NCBI GenBank assembly: GCA_017431225.1
Contig: JAFRLM010000025.1
Span: 60,812 to 124,811 of the forward strand
Length of the DNA stretch: 64,000 bases
Direction: 5' to 3'
Source of the DNA: Erysipelotrichaceae bacterium
GTDB lineage: Bacteria > Bacillota_I > Bacilli_A > Erysipelotrichales > Erysipelotrichaceae
A program made the position numbers and the translations under genes. This document shows positions 49,380 through 58,179 of this stretch, piece after piece (position 1 is the first letter of the stretch; each line of letters starts with the position of its first letter). Below the pieces are notes generated by a model that had not been told where the DNA came from, ran no database searches, and saw only the letters and a program-made list of their open reading frames with translations.

Positions 49380-50584
49380 TAACGCATGTAGTAAGGCTTA
49401 ACGTAAGCCGGGAGTCCGTCTTCCATCAGGATGACCGGTGTTCCAGCGATCAGCGGACGCAGATAGTTCTTAGCTTCCTCGCTGATACCGCGGTAGTTGT
49501 CAAGGATCCATTCTTTCGGGAAGCCCTTGACGAAGTTTGCGACCTGGGATGCATCGACAGCATCGAATTCAACGTCGTAGTATTCGCCCGGTTTACGCTT
49601 GACCATGACCATCTTGCCGGTGAACTTGCCGTCGCAGGAACGCATATGTGCGGACATACCTAAACGGTAGGATTCTTCAACGTCAACTAAGGACTGTGTT
49701 AAAGCGAAAGCTCTCTGTGCTGTGGAAAGATCCTGGACCTTGCAGCGTTCAGCTGTCTTGGTGGAAAGGATCAGTTCTTTTAAGGTGTTGCCGGCACCGC
49801 CGAGGATGGCGTGACCGAAACCGTCGTTCTGAGCGTTCTTGGCAGCGAGGTAGGTGCCGTCAGCGTATTTAACGCCTTCAGAAACAACGATGTAGCACTT
49901 GTTGGTCTTTTCAACGATCTCTTTGACCTGCGCCAGGAATGCTTCTTCATCGAATTCATCTTCCGGAAGAACGAGCAGATCGACATGACCGCTTAAGCAG
50001 GCGCTTGCTGCCAGCCAGCCGGCGTCACGACCCATTGTTTCCAGGATGAAGACTTCCTGTCTTGTGTAGACGTTGTAGTCGAGCCATGTCTGCAGAGCGG
50101 TGGAAGCGATGAACTTCGCAGCGCTTGCGAAACCCGGGCAGTGATCGGTATGCATCAGGTCGTTATCAACTGTCTTCGGGCAGCCGACGAAACGGTGGTT
50201 GGTGATGCCGTTCTTGGCAGCATATTCGCTCAGTGCAGCAACGGTATCCATGGAGTCGTTGCCGCCTGTGTAGAACATCGTTTCGATATCGTACTTATCA
50301 AGAACTTCGATCAGTCTCTTGAAATCAGCGACGTTGTCGCGTTTTAACTTGTAACGGCAGGAACCGAGCGCGCTTGCCGGTGTCTGCTTGAGGATACGGT
50401 TTTCCTCTTCGCTCATCTCTGTCAGATCAACGAATTTTTCCTGCAGGATACCTTCGATACCATGCAGACCGCCGTATACGTGATCGTAATAAGGATTCAG
50501 CTGGTTTGCCTTAACAAGACCAGCAACTGTTGCGTTGATTACCGCAGTCGGACCGCCCGACTGAGCTACTAAACAATTGGACAT
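49379..50584 (-). CDS. PPi-type 6-phosphofructokinase (family A)
   Basis: A 401-residue phosphofructokinase. The sequence begins VAQSGGPTAVINAT. The phosphoryl-donor loop is GGNDSMDT (107-114), and PKTVDND (136-142) carries the lysine (Lys137) that is usual in PPi-dependent enzymes, where ATP-dependent ones have glycine. MGRDAGWLA is the substrate-binding MGR motif. It probably makes fructose 1,6-bisphosphate from fructose 6-phosphate and pyrophosphate, reversibly. GAGGAG is eight bases before the ATG; TGCTATTAT (50611-50619) is a likely extended -10. Confidence 0.88.
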   Translation of the reverse strand: MSNCLVAQSGGPTAVINATVAGLVKANQLNPYYDHVYGGLHGIEGILQEKFVDLTEMSEEENRILKQTPASALGSCRYKLKRDNVADFKRLIEVLDKYDIETMFYTGGNDSMDTVAALSEYAAKNGITNHRFVGCPKTVDNDLMHTDHCPGFASAAKFIASTALQTWLDYNVYTRQEVFILETMGRDAGWLAASACLSGHVDLLVLPEDEFDEEAFLAQVKEIVEKTNKCYIVVSEGVKYADGTYLAAKNAQNDGFGHAILGGAGNTLKELILSTKTAERCKVQDLSTAQRAFALTQSLVDVEESYRLGMSAHMRSCDGKFTGKMVMVKRKPGEYYDVEFDAVDASQVANFVKGFPKEWILDNYRGISEEAKNYLRPLIAGTPVILMEDGLPAYVKPYYMR

Positions 50585-50610
50585 TTTTTATACTCCTCGC
50601 TTTCCTAAAT

Positions 50611-50619
50611 ATAATAGCA
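50611..50619 (-). promoter_or_regulatory. Extended -10 of the phosphofructokinase gene
   Basis: Minus strand TGCTATTAT in the 53-base gap after the ABC-F gene. Confidence 0.5.
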
Positions 50620-50637
50620 AATATCCTTGCATTATTC

Positions 50638-52506
50638 CTATTTCTTTTTCTGTTCCTCTTCCTCGATCGCAGCTTCCCACTCCTCCATCTTGTGATGGAT
50701 CTTATTGTGGATCTCATCGATCAGCTGATCGAGCTCCTGCATCTTCTGGGCGCTGTGATAATACTCGGGATCGAAACGAAGTTCTCTTTTTGCCTCGAGC
50801 TCATCCTCAAGCTCCTGTACTTCCGCTTCGATCTTCTTGAGGTTGTATTTGGTCTTCTGCTTGACCGCCTTTTTGACCGACTCTTCCCCTTTTTCGCTTT
50901 CCTTGGGTTCTTCCTTGACCCTCTGGTCGATATAGTCCTTATAGCCGTCAGGATAATACTCCGTGCCGTTTTTGGTGATCACGATACAGGAGTTGGCGAT
51001 CTTTTTGATGAAGTAACGGTCATGCGATACGAACAGTACCGTACCCTCATAATCTTCCAGAGCCGCTTCCAGCGCTTCCTTGGAGAAGATATCGAGATGG
51101 TTCGTCGGTTCGTCGAGGATCAGGAAGTTCGCTTCCTCCAGCATCAGCTTCGCCAGAGCCAGACGAACTTTTTCACCGCCGGAAAGGACGGCGACTTCCT
51201 TGAATACCTCATCGGCTGAGAACAGGAAGGCACCTAAGACGGAACGTATGGATTCCTTATCCATCAGCGGATAATCATCCCAGATCTCCTGCAGAACGGT
51301 CTTCTCCGGATGGAAACGATTCAGGTTCTGCTCAAAATAGGCATACTGGATCTGATGACCGAAGAGCGAATAGCCGCCTAGTGGCGGATACTGCCCGACG
51401 ATCGTTTTTAACAGCGTTGATTTTCCGGTCCCGTTATCACCCATGACGCAGATGCGGTCGCCCCGGCGGATCTTGAGATCGACCTCTCCCAGAGGGTGGT
51501 CCTTATCGTAGCCGAAGACATACTTATCGAGCTGCAGCACGTCTTTTCCGCCCGGATAGCGGCAGCGGAACTTTGCCTTGAATGTCTTGAGATCCGCTTT
51601 CTTGGGATCGTCGATCTTCTCCATGCGCTCAAGATACTTGAGCTTGGACTGAGCAAAGCTTGCTTTATTCGCTTTATAGCGGAATTTCTCGATCAGCTCG
51701 CTGAGACGTTTGATCTCCTTCTGCTGACGTTTGTAGGCGTTCTCCTGGATCTCGAAGTTTTTCTTCTTCTGCTCGACATAGGAGCTGTAGTTGCCGCTGT
51801 AGAGCTTCCCGTGTCCGTATTCGATCTCGTAGACCTTGGTCGCGATCTTATCCAGGAAGACACGGTCATGGGATACGATCAGCAAAGCTTTCCGATACTG
51901 ACGCAGATAATCCTCCAGCCATTCGATCGTCGAAAGATCAAGGTGGTTGGTCGGTTCATCCAGCAGTAAAAGATCCGGCTTCTGCAGCAGCAGTTTGCCG
52001 AAGGCGATCTTGGTGCGCTCACCACCGGAAAAAGACCCGACAAATCTGTCGAGGTCGCTTTCCTGGAAACCGAATCCGTACAGGATCGTGCGGATCTCGG
52101 TCTCATAATCATAACCGCCTTTTAAACGGAAGCTTTCAAGAGCTTCCGTATATTCTTCGATCTTTTTGGGATCGTAGTTTTCGTTGAGTTTGTGCGACAT
52201 CTCATTGAGCCGCAGTTCTTCATTGATCAGATCAGCGAAGACATCATAGAATTCCTGACGAACGGTCCTCGTTTCATCCGGGAAAGCATTCTGCGCTAAA
52301 TAAGCGATCTCTTTCCCCTTCGTCCGGAAAACATCTCCGCTGCTGAGCTCATATTCTCCGGTAATGACTTTCAGGAGGGATGTCTTGCCACATCCGTTCC
52401 GTCCGATCAGCGCCATGCGATCATTTTCGTTGATCACAAAGTCGAGATCTTCGAAGATATCATGGGTACCGAAGGATAAGGAACCTTTCGATATCGTGAC
52501 GATCAT
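50638..52506 (-). CDS. ABC-F family ATPase
   Basis: A 622-residue soluble protein with two ABC ATPase domains and no membrane segment. First domain: Walker A GRNGCGKT (35-42), signature SGGERTK, Walker B LLLLDEPTNHLD. Second: NGTGKST, SGGEKVRLA, LILDEPTNHLD. The interdomain linker is basic and the C-terminus is a long charged coiled coil (about 540-622), as in Uup/YfmR/YdiF-type members. These bind the ribosomal E site and help stalled translation or resistance. It overlaps asnS by one base. Confidence 0.93.
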   Translation of the reverse strand: MIVTISKGSLSFGTHDIFEDLDFVINENDRMALIGRNGCGKTSLLKVITGEYELSSGDVFRTKGKEIAYLAQNAFPDETRTVRQEFYDVFADLINEELRLNEMSHKLNENYDPKKIEEYTEALESFRLKGGYDYETEIRTILYGFGFQESDLDRFVGSFSGGERTKIAFGKLLLQKPDLLLLDEPTNHLDLSTIEWLEDYLRQYRKALLIVSHDRVFLDKIATKVYEIEYGHGKLYSGNYSSYVEQKKKNFEIQENAYKRQQKEIKRLSELIEKFRYKANKASFAQSKLKYLERMEKIDDPKKADLKTFKAKFRCRYPGGKDVLQLDKYVFGYDKDHPLGEVDLKIRRGDRICVMGDNGTGKSTLLKTIVGQYPPLGGYSLFGHQIQYAYFEQNLNRFHPEKTVLQEIWDDYPLMDKESIRSVLGAFLFSADEVFKEVAVLSGGEKVRLALAKLMLEEANFLILDEPTNHLDIFSKEALEAALEDYEGTVLFVSHDRYFIKKIANSCIVITKNGTEYYPDGYKDYIDQRVKEEPKESEKGEESVKKAVKQKTKYNLKKIEAEVQELEDELEAKRELRFDPEYYHSAQKMQELDQLIDEIHNKIHHKMEEWEAAIEEEEQKKK

Positions 52507-53888
52507 CAGAAGATCAGGTTCTTAGGTGTACGCGGGAACGGCAGGACATCGCGGATGTTCGCCATACCGGAAAGGTACATGATCAGTCTTTCGAAGCCGA
52601 CACCGAAACCGGCATGCGGGCAGCCGCCGAAACGGCGGAGGTCCAGATACCAGGAATAACCGTCGAGATCCATTCCCAGTTCCTTCATACGGTTGACGAG
52701 TACATCGTAGCGTTCCTCACGCTGGGAACCGCCGACGAGCTCACCAACATGCGGGACTAACAGGTCCGCAGCCGCAACTGTCTTTCCGTCATCGTTGACG
52801 CGCATATAGAAAGCCTTGATATCTTTCGGATAGTCCGTGATGAAAACAGGACCGTTAACGACTTTCTCGCAAAGATATCTTTCATGTTCAGTGTTCAGAT
52901 CGATGCCCCATTCGACTTTGTTTTCGAATTTGACCGGAGCCTTCAGCAGGATGTCGATTGCTTCGGTATACGGCATTCTGCGGAATTCAGAGTTCAGGAC
53001 CTTATGCAGACGCTCATCCAATGTCTTGTCGATGAAGGTGTTGAAGAACTTCATCTCTTCCGGACAGTTGTCATACGCATAAGCGATACAGTACTTCAGG
53101 AGGTCTTCGATCAGATCCATATCGTCTTCAAGATCAGCAAATGCGATCTCCGGCTCGACCATCCAGAATTCGGCAGCGTGGTTTGTGGTGTTGGAGTTCT
53201 CGGCACGGAATGTCGGACCGAATGTATAAACATCACGGAAAGCCATGCAGTAGGATTCAACATGGAGCTGGCCGCTGACGGTCAGGAAAGCCTCTTTACC
53301 GAAGAAATCCTTCTCGTATTTATCATCCTTGCGGGTCGTCGCGGTGAACATCTCACCTGCGCCTTCGCCGTCGTTGGAAGTCAGGATCGGTGTGTGGACA
53401 TAGACGAAACCCTGATCCTGGAAGAATTCATGGATCGCCATTGCCAGTGCGGAACGCAGACGGAAGACAGCCAGGAAGGTGTTTGTGCGCGGACGCAGAT
53501 GCGGGATATCACGCAGATACTCCATGGTGTGTCTTTTCTTCTGCAGCGGATAGCTATCATCACAGCCGCCGATGATCTTGATCTCTTTGGCTTCAAGCTC
53601 AAAGGGCTGCTTGTTGTCAGGTGTGTAGATGAATTTGCCGGTCACGGAAAGAGACGCGCCGGTAAGGATCTTGCGGACATCCTCGATGTTAGCGAGATCG
53701 TCATGGTAAACGATCTGAACATTGCGGAAATAGGATCCGTCATTCAGTTCGATGAAACCGATCGAACCGTTGTTACGGTTGGTTCGTACCCAGCCTTCCA
53801 TCTCAACGTATTCCAGCTGGTCGATCTCCATCGGGTTTTTCGAATAAGCTAATTCATATAGTTCTCTGGCAGTTTTGTATTCCAACAT
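52506..53888 (-). CDS. asnS: Asparagine--tRNA ligase
   Basis: A 460-residue class IIb synthetase with an N-terminal OB-fold anticodon-binding domain ([21 protein letters not shown]). Motif 2 is [21 protein letters not shown], with the AsnRS-type residues, and motif 3 is [20 protein letters not shown] precedes the ATG. It sits between rex and the ABC-F gene with a 21-base gap to rex. No T-box is seen in front of it, unlike valS and ileS. Confidence 0.96.
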   Translation of the reverse strand: MLEYKTARELYELAYSKNPMEIDQLEYVEMEGWVRTNRNNGSIGFIELNDGSYFRNVQIVYHDDLANIEDVRKILTGASLSVTGKFIYTPDNKQPFELEAKEIKIIGGCDDSYPLQKKRHTMEYLRDIPHLRPRTNTFLAVFRLRSALAMAIHEFFQDQGFVYVHTPILTSNDGEGAGEMFTATTRKDDKYEKDFFGKEAFLTVSGQLHVESYCMAFRDVYTFGPTFRAENSNTTNHAAEFWMVEPEIAFADLEDDMDLIEDLLKYCIAYAYDNCPEEMKFFNTFIDKTLDERLHKVLNSEFRRMPYTEAIDILLKAPVKFENKVEWGIDLNTEHERYLCEKVVNGPVFITDYPKDIKAFYMRVNDDGKTVAAADLLVPHVGELVGGSQREERYDVLVNRMKELGMDLDGYSWYLDLRRFGGCPHAGFGVGFERLIMYLSGMANIRDVLPFPRTPKNLIF

Positions 53889-53909
53889 ATGTTTTCTCCT
53901 GTATTGCTC

Positions 53910-54524
53910 TTATTTGGTCAGGGAGTTCGTTTCGAAGACGAGCTCCTGGATCGAGGAAACGACATCGACCGAACGCACGTGGATGTGCTTGGGAGTCGTA
54001 AAATGCTCATGTGTAAAGTCAACTATTCCGATTATACCAGCATCAACTAAAAGGTCAATCGTGTTCTGGACATCGGAGGAAACGCAGACGATCGCGATGC
54101 GGCAGCCTTTGGGAAGGTGCTTCTTGATATCCTTGATATCATAGACCGGAACCGAAAGCTTTCCGACTTCCTTGGGCTCCTTATCGAAAGCGCAGACGAT
54201 CTCGCCGACAACATTGTCCCAGTGGTTGTAGTTCAGGATCGCGCGGCCCAGATTGCCGGCACCGACGAGAATGATCTTTTCATCGAAATACATTCCCAGT
54301 TCATTGGAGAAGATGTCGATCAGGTATTCCACGTCATAGCCGTAGCCCTGTTTTCCCAAAGAACCGATCAACGAGAAATCACGACGGATTGTCGTTGGTT
54401 TAATGTTGACATAATCCGACAGTTCGCGGGACATGATCCTCTGTTTGCCGGAAGAAGCGATCTTACGAAGTGCCTTCAAATACACAGGATATCTCTGTAA
54501 GGTTGCATTTGGAACGTTTTTCAT
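53910..54524 (-). CDS. rex: Redox-sensing transcriptional repressor Rex
   Basis: A 204-residue regulator that reads the NADH/NAD+ ratio. The N-terminal winged helix contains TTIRRDFS (44-51), and the Rossmann fold has GAGNLG (88-93). NADH releases it from DNA, turning on fermentative and other redox genes. The ribosome-binding site AGAGGTC precedes the ATG. It lies in the tsaE-tsaB-rimI-tsaD-rex run, at whose head a Rex-like operator is visible, so it may repress its own operon. Confidence 0.97.
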   Translation of the reverse strand: MKNVPNATLQRYPVYLKALRKIASSGKQRIMSRELSDYVNIKPTTIRRDFSLIGSLGKQGYGYDVEYLIDIFSNELGMYFDEKIILVGAGNLGRAILNYNHWDNVVGEIVCAFDKEPKEVGKLSVPVYDIKDIKKHLPKGCRIAIVCVSSDVQNTIDLLVDAGIIGIVDFTHEHFTTPKHIHVRSVDVVSSIQELVFETNSLTK

Positions 54525-54538
54525 AAAAGACCTCTTTT

Positions 54539-55540
54539 CTAGCTTTCGATCGAAAGCGATGACTGACTCATTGCGTCGAGACCGACAAAGTCCTGATGTT
54601 TCAGATAATGGAAGGCGGCAACGCCGATCATGGTGGCGTTGTCCGTGCAGTATTTGAGCGGAGGAAGGATCAGTGAGATATCTTTGAATTCCTCCTGCAT
54701 CAGCGTTCTTAAGCGGCTGTTGGCAGCGACTCCGCCGCCGACGATCAGCTGTTTGACACCGTAGTCTTCCACGGCCAGTTTTGTCTTATTGAGAAGCTGT
54801 TTCAGCGCTGTCTCCTGGAAAGCATAGGCCAGATCGGCCTTGTTGAGTTCCTCCCCGTTGCGTTCCAGACGCTTGACCAGCTGGATCGAAGCGTTCTTCA
54901 GACCGGAGAACGAGAAGTCATAACCGCCGACTTTCGGAATCGGAAGCTGGTAATGCTCCTTGCCTTCAGCGGAGAGCTTGTCGATCTTGGGACCGCCCGG
55001 ATACTGCAGATCCATGAGTCTCGCGACTTTATCGTAGGCTTCCCCGACCGCGTCATCTAATGTCGTACCGATGATCTTGAAATCATGGTCATTCGCGATA
55101 TAAACAAGTTCTGTGTGTCCGCCGCTGACGACCAGTGCCATAAGCGGGAACTGCAGCGGCTGTAAAAGCTCATTGACGAAGATGTGACCCTTGAGATGGT
55201 GCACACCGATCAGCGGCTTGTTGTAGAAGAAGGCCAGTGTCTTGGCTGCAACGGAACCGATATGCAGTGAACCGATCAGACCGGGTCCGATCGTGTAGGC
55301 GATATAGTCCACATCGTCCATCGTGACACCGGAGCGTTCGATCGCTTCCTTTACGATGATCGAGATCTGTTCCACGTGCATGCGACTGGCAACTTCCGGA
55401 ATGACGCCGCCGAATCTGGCATGAACGTCGATCTGTGAAGTTACGACCGAGGACAGAGTATTCAGATCTTCATCGACCAGAGCGCAGGCTGTCTCATCAC
55501 AGCTTGACTCGATCGCAAGTATGATTTTCTTTTCTTTCAT
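54539..55540 (-). CDS. tsaD: tRNA t6A threonylcarbamoyltransferase TsaD
   Basis: A 333-residue ASKHA-fold protein that transfers threonylcarbamoyl to A37 of ANN-decoding tRNAs. Landmarks are AIESSCDET (9-17), the metal ligands His115 and His119 in HHLKGH, SGGHTELV and the C-terminal CTDNATMIG. It works with TsaB and TsaE, which are in the same operon. It overlaps rimI by four bases. Confidence 0.97.
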   Translation of the reverse strand: MKEKKIILAIESSCDETACALVDEDLNTLSSVVTSQIDVHARFGGVIPEVASRMHVEQISIIVKEAIERSGVTMDDVDYIAYTIGPGLIGSLHIGSVAAKTLAFFYNKPLIGVHHLKGHIFVNELLQPLQFPLMALVVSGGHTELVYIANDHDFKIIGTTLDDAVGEAYDKVARLMDLQYPGGPKIDKLSAEGKEHYQLPIPKVGGYDFSFSGLKNASIQLVKRLERNGEELNKADLAYAFQETALKQLLNKTKLAVEDYGVKQLIVGGGVAANSRLRTLMQEEFKDISLILPPLKYCTDNATMIGVAAFHYLKHQDFVGLDAMSQSSLSIES

Positions 55541-55974
55541 GCCAATCCTTTCATCATTTCATATGCGTCCTCGTGATTATCCTGATAGTAATCACGCTTT
55601 ACTTTCAAATCGATATAACCGCATTTCTTATAGAGTTCCCGTGCCGGCAGATTGCTTTCACGGACTTCAAGGAATGCGAATTCGCAGCCGTTCTCGATCC
55701 CCTTCTGATCGATGAACTGCATGATCTGATATCCCAGACCCTGCTTGCGGTATTCCTTAGCGACTGCGATCGAGGCAACTTCCATGCGTTCGAAGATGAT
55801 CCAGATATCGCAGTAGGCAACGATCTTTCCATCTTTGCGCAGGACATAGAGTTTTGCGTACGGGTTCTCCGTCATCTCGAATCGGAAATCCTTTTCGCTC
55901 CAGTGGCTGGCAAAGGATTCCTCTTCGATCTGCAGGACCTCCGGCAGATCAGCAAGCGTCATCTCCTCCATCAT
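55537..55974 (-). CDS. rimI: Ribosomal protein bS18 N-acetyltransferase RimI
   Basis: A 145-residue GNAT acetyltransferase. The acetyl-CoA loop is EYRKQGLGYQIM (R/Q-x-x-G-x-G/A), and the segment FLEVRESNLPARELYKKCGY near residues 108-127 is typical of RimI. It would acetylate the N-terminus of S18 or a similar target. It lies between tsaB and tsaD with four-base overlaps on both sides, a common Firmicute order. Confidence 0.94.
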   Translation of the reverse strand: MMEEMTLADLPEVLQIEEESFASHWSEKDFRFEMTENPYAKLYVLRKDGKIVAYCDIWIIFERMEVASIAVAKEYRKQGLGYQIMQFIDQKGIENGCEFAFLEVRESNLPARELYKKCGYIDLKVKRDYYQDNHEDAYEMMKGLA

Positions 55975-56555
55975 GAGAGGTAGTTTTCGCTTTCTTTCAT
56001 ATACATCGGGACAAGATGGTCAACATCTTCTTCCCTCTTCCAGTAGTTCTTTGTATGCAGGAACGCTTCCGCGATCGAAGGCATCTTATCTTCAAGACCC
56101 AGGAGACTGCCGTCACCAACGACGTTATAGCCGCTTGGATCGATATCCTTCAGTTCCTTAACACAGTCATTTAATAATATCGTGTCTTGATCATAGATTC
56201 CGATATAGGCTCTGTTCCCTCTCGCGTTCATCAATACCATCGTATTCTTCTGATCATCCGCGTATAAGCGCAGCGTGGAGACGGAATAGACAACAAGGTT
56301 GCGGATCGAAGCGATCACCTTGGCTAAAGTCATGGCGATACGCAGACCGGTATAGGAACCGGGGCCGATCGTAAAGCAGACAGAGTCGATCTCACGGATC
56401 TCCGGATGGTCTTTGGACAGTTCATCCATCACCACGAAGAGATCTTCGGACTGATGCTTGAAGCATTCATATTCTTTCGAACAAACGACCTCGTCGTCCC
56501 TGATCAAACAAACACAGAGGTATTTATAACTGGTATCTACGCATAATGTCAGCAT
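55971..56555 (-). CDS. tsaB: tRNA t6A biosynthesis protein TsaB
   Basis: A 194-residue partner of TsaD. The N-terminus MLTLCVDTSYKYLCVCL and the block FTIGPGSYTGLRIAMTLAK are diagnostic. It lacks the metal ligands of TsaD, as expected. The start at 56555 is chosen because GGAGGA lies nine bases upstream; the ATG at 56564 is directly at that site. It begins before the end of tsaE, so the two are translationally coupled. Confidence 0.95.
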   Translation of the reverse strand: MLTLCVDTSYKYLCVCLIRDDEVVCSKEYECFKHQSEDLFVVMDELSKDHPEIREIDSVCFTIGPGSYTGLRIAMTLAKVIASIRNLVVYSVSTLRLYADDQKNTMVLMNARGNRAYIGIYDQDTILLNDCVKELKDIDPSGYNVVGDGSLLGLEDKMPSIAEAFLHTKNYWKREEDVDHLVPMYMKESENYLS

Positions 56556-56998
56556 AAACCACATTCCTCCAACAGTTTTTCGTATTTCTTCCCGCGGGCG
56601 GTAAAGGAGATCTCGCGGGTATCATCATCGATATAGGTGAACTCGATCTCAAGATGTTCCTTAGGAAGCTGCGCATAGTAATCCGGCCATTCGATGACCA
56701 TCAGAACGTTTTCCATATCCTCATCGAGGCCCAGATCATAATCATTGTTTTCAAGACGGTAAGCGTCGATATGGTAGAGATCCATCGCGCTTCCGTTATA
56801 GATCTTTAAGATCGTGAAAGTCGGAGAATTGATGATCCCCTTCACGCCCAGGCCTTTGCCGATCCCTTTGGTGATCGTTGTCTTGCCGCCGGCAAGATCG
56901 CCCTTTAACGCAAAAACCATGCCCTTTTCGGCATGTTTCCCAAGATTCTCACCTAACTTGATCGTTTCCGATTCCGAATGCGTAATCACTTTGCACAT
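56549..56998 (-). CDS. tsaE: tRNA t6A biosynthesis ATPase TsaE
   Basis: A 149-residue P-loop ATPase that drives the TsaBD cycle. Walker A is GDLAGGKTT, followed by SPTFTILKIYNG and the YHIDAYRL motif. The first gene of the tsaE-tsaB-rimI-tsaD-rex operon, with AAAGGAAG before the ATG. A perfect TATAAT (minus, near 57020-57025) and a Rex-like operator lie just upstream. Confidence 0.96.
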   Translation of the reverse strand: MCKVITHSESETIKLGENLGKHAEKGMVFALKGDLAGGKTTITKGIGKGLGVKGIINSPTFTILKIYNGSAMDLYHIDAYRLENNDYDLGLDEDMENVLMVIEWPDYYAQLPKEHLEIEFTYIDDDTREISFTARGKKYEKLLEECGLC

Positions 56999-57001
56999 AA
57001 C

Positions 57002-57019
57002 TTGTTCTTCCTTTCACAA
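57002..57019 (-). promoter_or_regulatory. Candidate Rex operator
   Basis: TTGTTCTTCCTTTCACAA, compared with the known consensus TTGTGAAnnnnTTCACAA, matches at 11 of 14 informative positions; one half-site is perfect. It lies between the TATAAT and the start codon of tsaE, in the operon that includes rex. Confidence 0.45.
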
Positions 57020-57073
57020 TTATATTCTAACTTTGTTAAAAATACCACTATTTGTTCACTTTTTCAAAGGAAA

Positions 57074-57123
57074 AAAGGCTGTTTCACCAGCCGACTTATC
57101 GTGTCAGTTTGTGAACAGCCTTT
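57074..57123. terminator. Terminator of the SIS-domain operon
   Basis: AAAGGCTGTT/AACAGCCTTT plus CAC/GTG, with one bulge and a 23-base loop, just after the SIS gene stop. T-rich flanks on both strands. Confidence 0.75.
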
Positions 57124-57148
57124 CTCTTTTAACAGTGATTTGGAACGA

Positions 57149-58153
57149 TTAATAATCCATTCTGCGGTAATAGCGGCGGAATGCCATGCTGTGTCCCGTA
57201 ACGTTTTCGATATGGTATTCGAGACGATCGGATAACAGGCTTGCTGCTACGAATACAGAACGCAGGTCCTTGAATTCATCACAGCCCGGGAGTTCGTAAT
57301 CCGCCAGATCCAGAACAACAACGTTGTTGGAGATCTTCTTGGCGAAGTTCTCGACTCTTTCGTCCAGAACACGGTATTTGCCTACGCCCTTGATGATGAA
57401 CAGGAACTGATCCTCATCAAGCATTTCCAGTGCACCATGGAAGAAATCCTGGGAGCTGACCGGATAGCTTCTGATCCACTGTGCTTCCTCAAGAACACAC
57501 AGTGTGTACCAGTAAGAGATCTTTTCGAGGATGCCGGAGCTCGTCATCATGACATACGGAGATTTCGCGATCTTTTTGGCGATCGCCGGAGCGACCTGAT
57601 CGAATTTCTCCTTTAACGGAACCATGTTCTTGTGCAGATCCTTCACTTCTTCGACCCATACCGGGTAGTTCGGGAAGTCCCCTTTCTTGTAAAGGACGGA
57701 TAATCCCTGCATGAAGAAGGTCAGATACATGTCTTCGCCGAGGTTGATCGGAGCGGAAACATAGTGATCAGAGAGGTCTTTCAGCGGGCATTCAGCCGGA
57801 TCGCCAACAGAGAGGATCATTGCGCCTCTGTCACGGGCGATCTTTAAGGCTTCATTGATTTCCTTAGTATTACCGGAATTCGAAGCGGAGAGTACCAGTG
57901 ACTTTTCATTCAAATAATTCGGAGTATCAACGACGATATCAGCGGAATTAACCAGATAGACCGGAACGCTGCTGTATTTCTTCATTACCCAGACGACCGG
58001 GAAGAAACGTGCCATAGTGCCGCCGGCAGCAGTCAGGATGATATTCTCAAATCCTCTGTCGACCGCTTTCTGAGCGCCAGCTTCAAACTCCGGTTCCTTG
58101 GACATGATCGTGTCACAGATACCGAGATAAACTTCTTTGTTAAAATTTTCCAT
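57149..58153 (-). CDS. SIS-domain protein, FrlB-like sugar-amine deglycase
   Basis: A 334-residue double-SIS protein. The first SIS domain shows AAGGTMARFFP and the phosphosugar loop SASNSGNTKEI; the C-terminal DY-rich end (GHSMAFRRYYRRMDY) resembles FrlB, the fructoselysine 6-phosphate deglycase. It would split a 6-phosphorylated Amadori compound into glucose 6-phosphate and an amine. The partner kinase, transporter and GntR regulator in the same locus support this. GGAGGGT precedes the ATG. Last gene of the operon. A glutamine-fructose-6-phosphate-type isomerase is less likely, as no amidotransferase domain is present. Confidence 0.82.
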   Translation of the reverse strand: MENFNKEVYLGICDTIMSKEPEFEAGAQKAVDRGFENIILTAAGGTMARFFPVVWVMKKYSSVPVYLVNSADIVVDTPNYLNEKSLVLSASNSGNTKEINEALKIARDRGAMILSVGDPAECPLKDLSDHYVSAPINLGEDMYLTFFMQGLSVLYKKGDFPNYPVWVEEVKDLHKNMVPLKEKFDQVAPAIAKKIAKSPYVMMTSSGILEKISYWYTLCVLEEAQWIRSYPVSSQDFFHGALEMLDEDQFLFIIKGVGKYRVLDERVENFAKKISNNVVVLDLADYELPGCDEFKDLRSVFVAASLLSDRLEYHIENVTGHSMAFRRYYRRMDY

Positions 58154-58179
58154 TTAATGTACCCTCCAATCTTTCTGTA

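Noticed and set aside
57149..58153. Glucosamine-fructose-6-phosphate aminotransferase
   Set aside because: The SIS protein has no glutamine amidotransferase domain and lies with a FrlD-like kinase.
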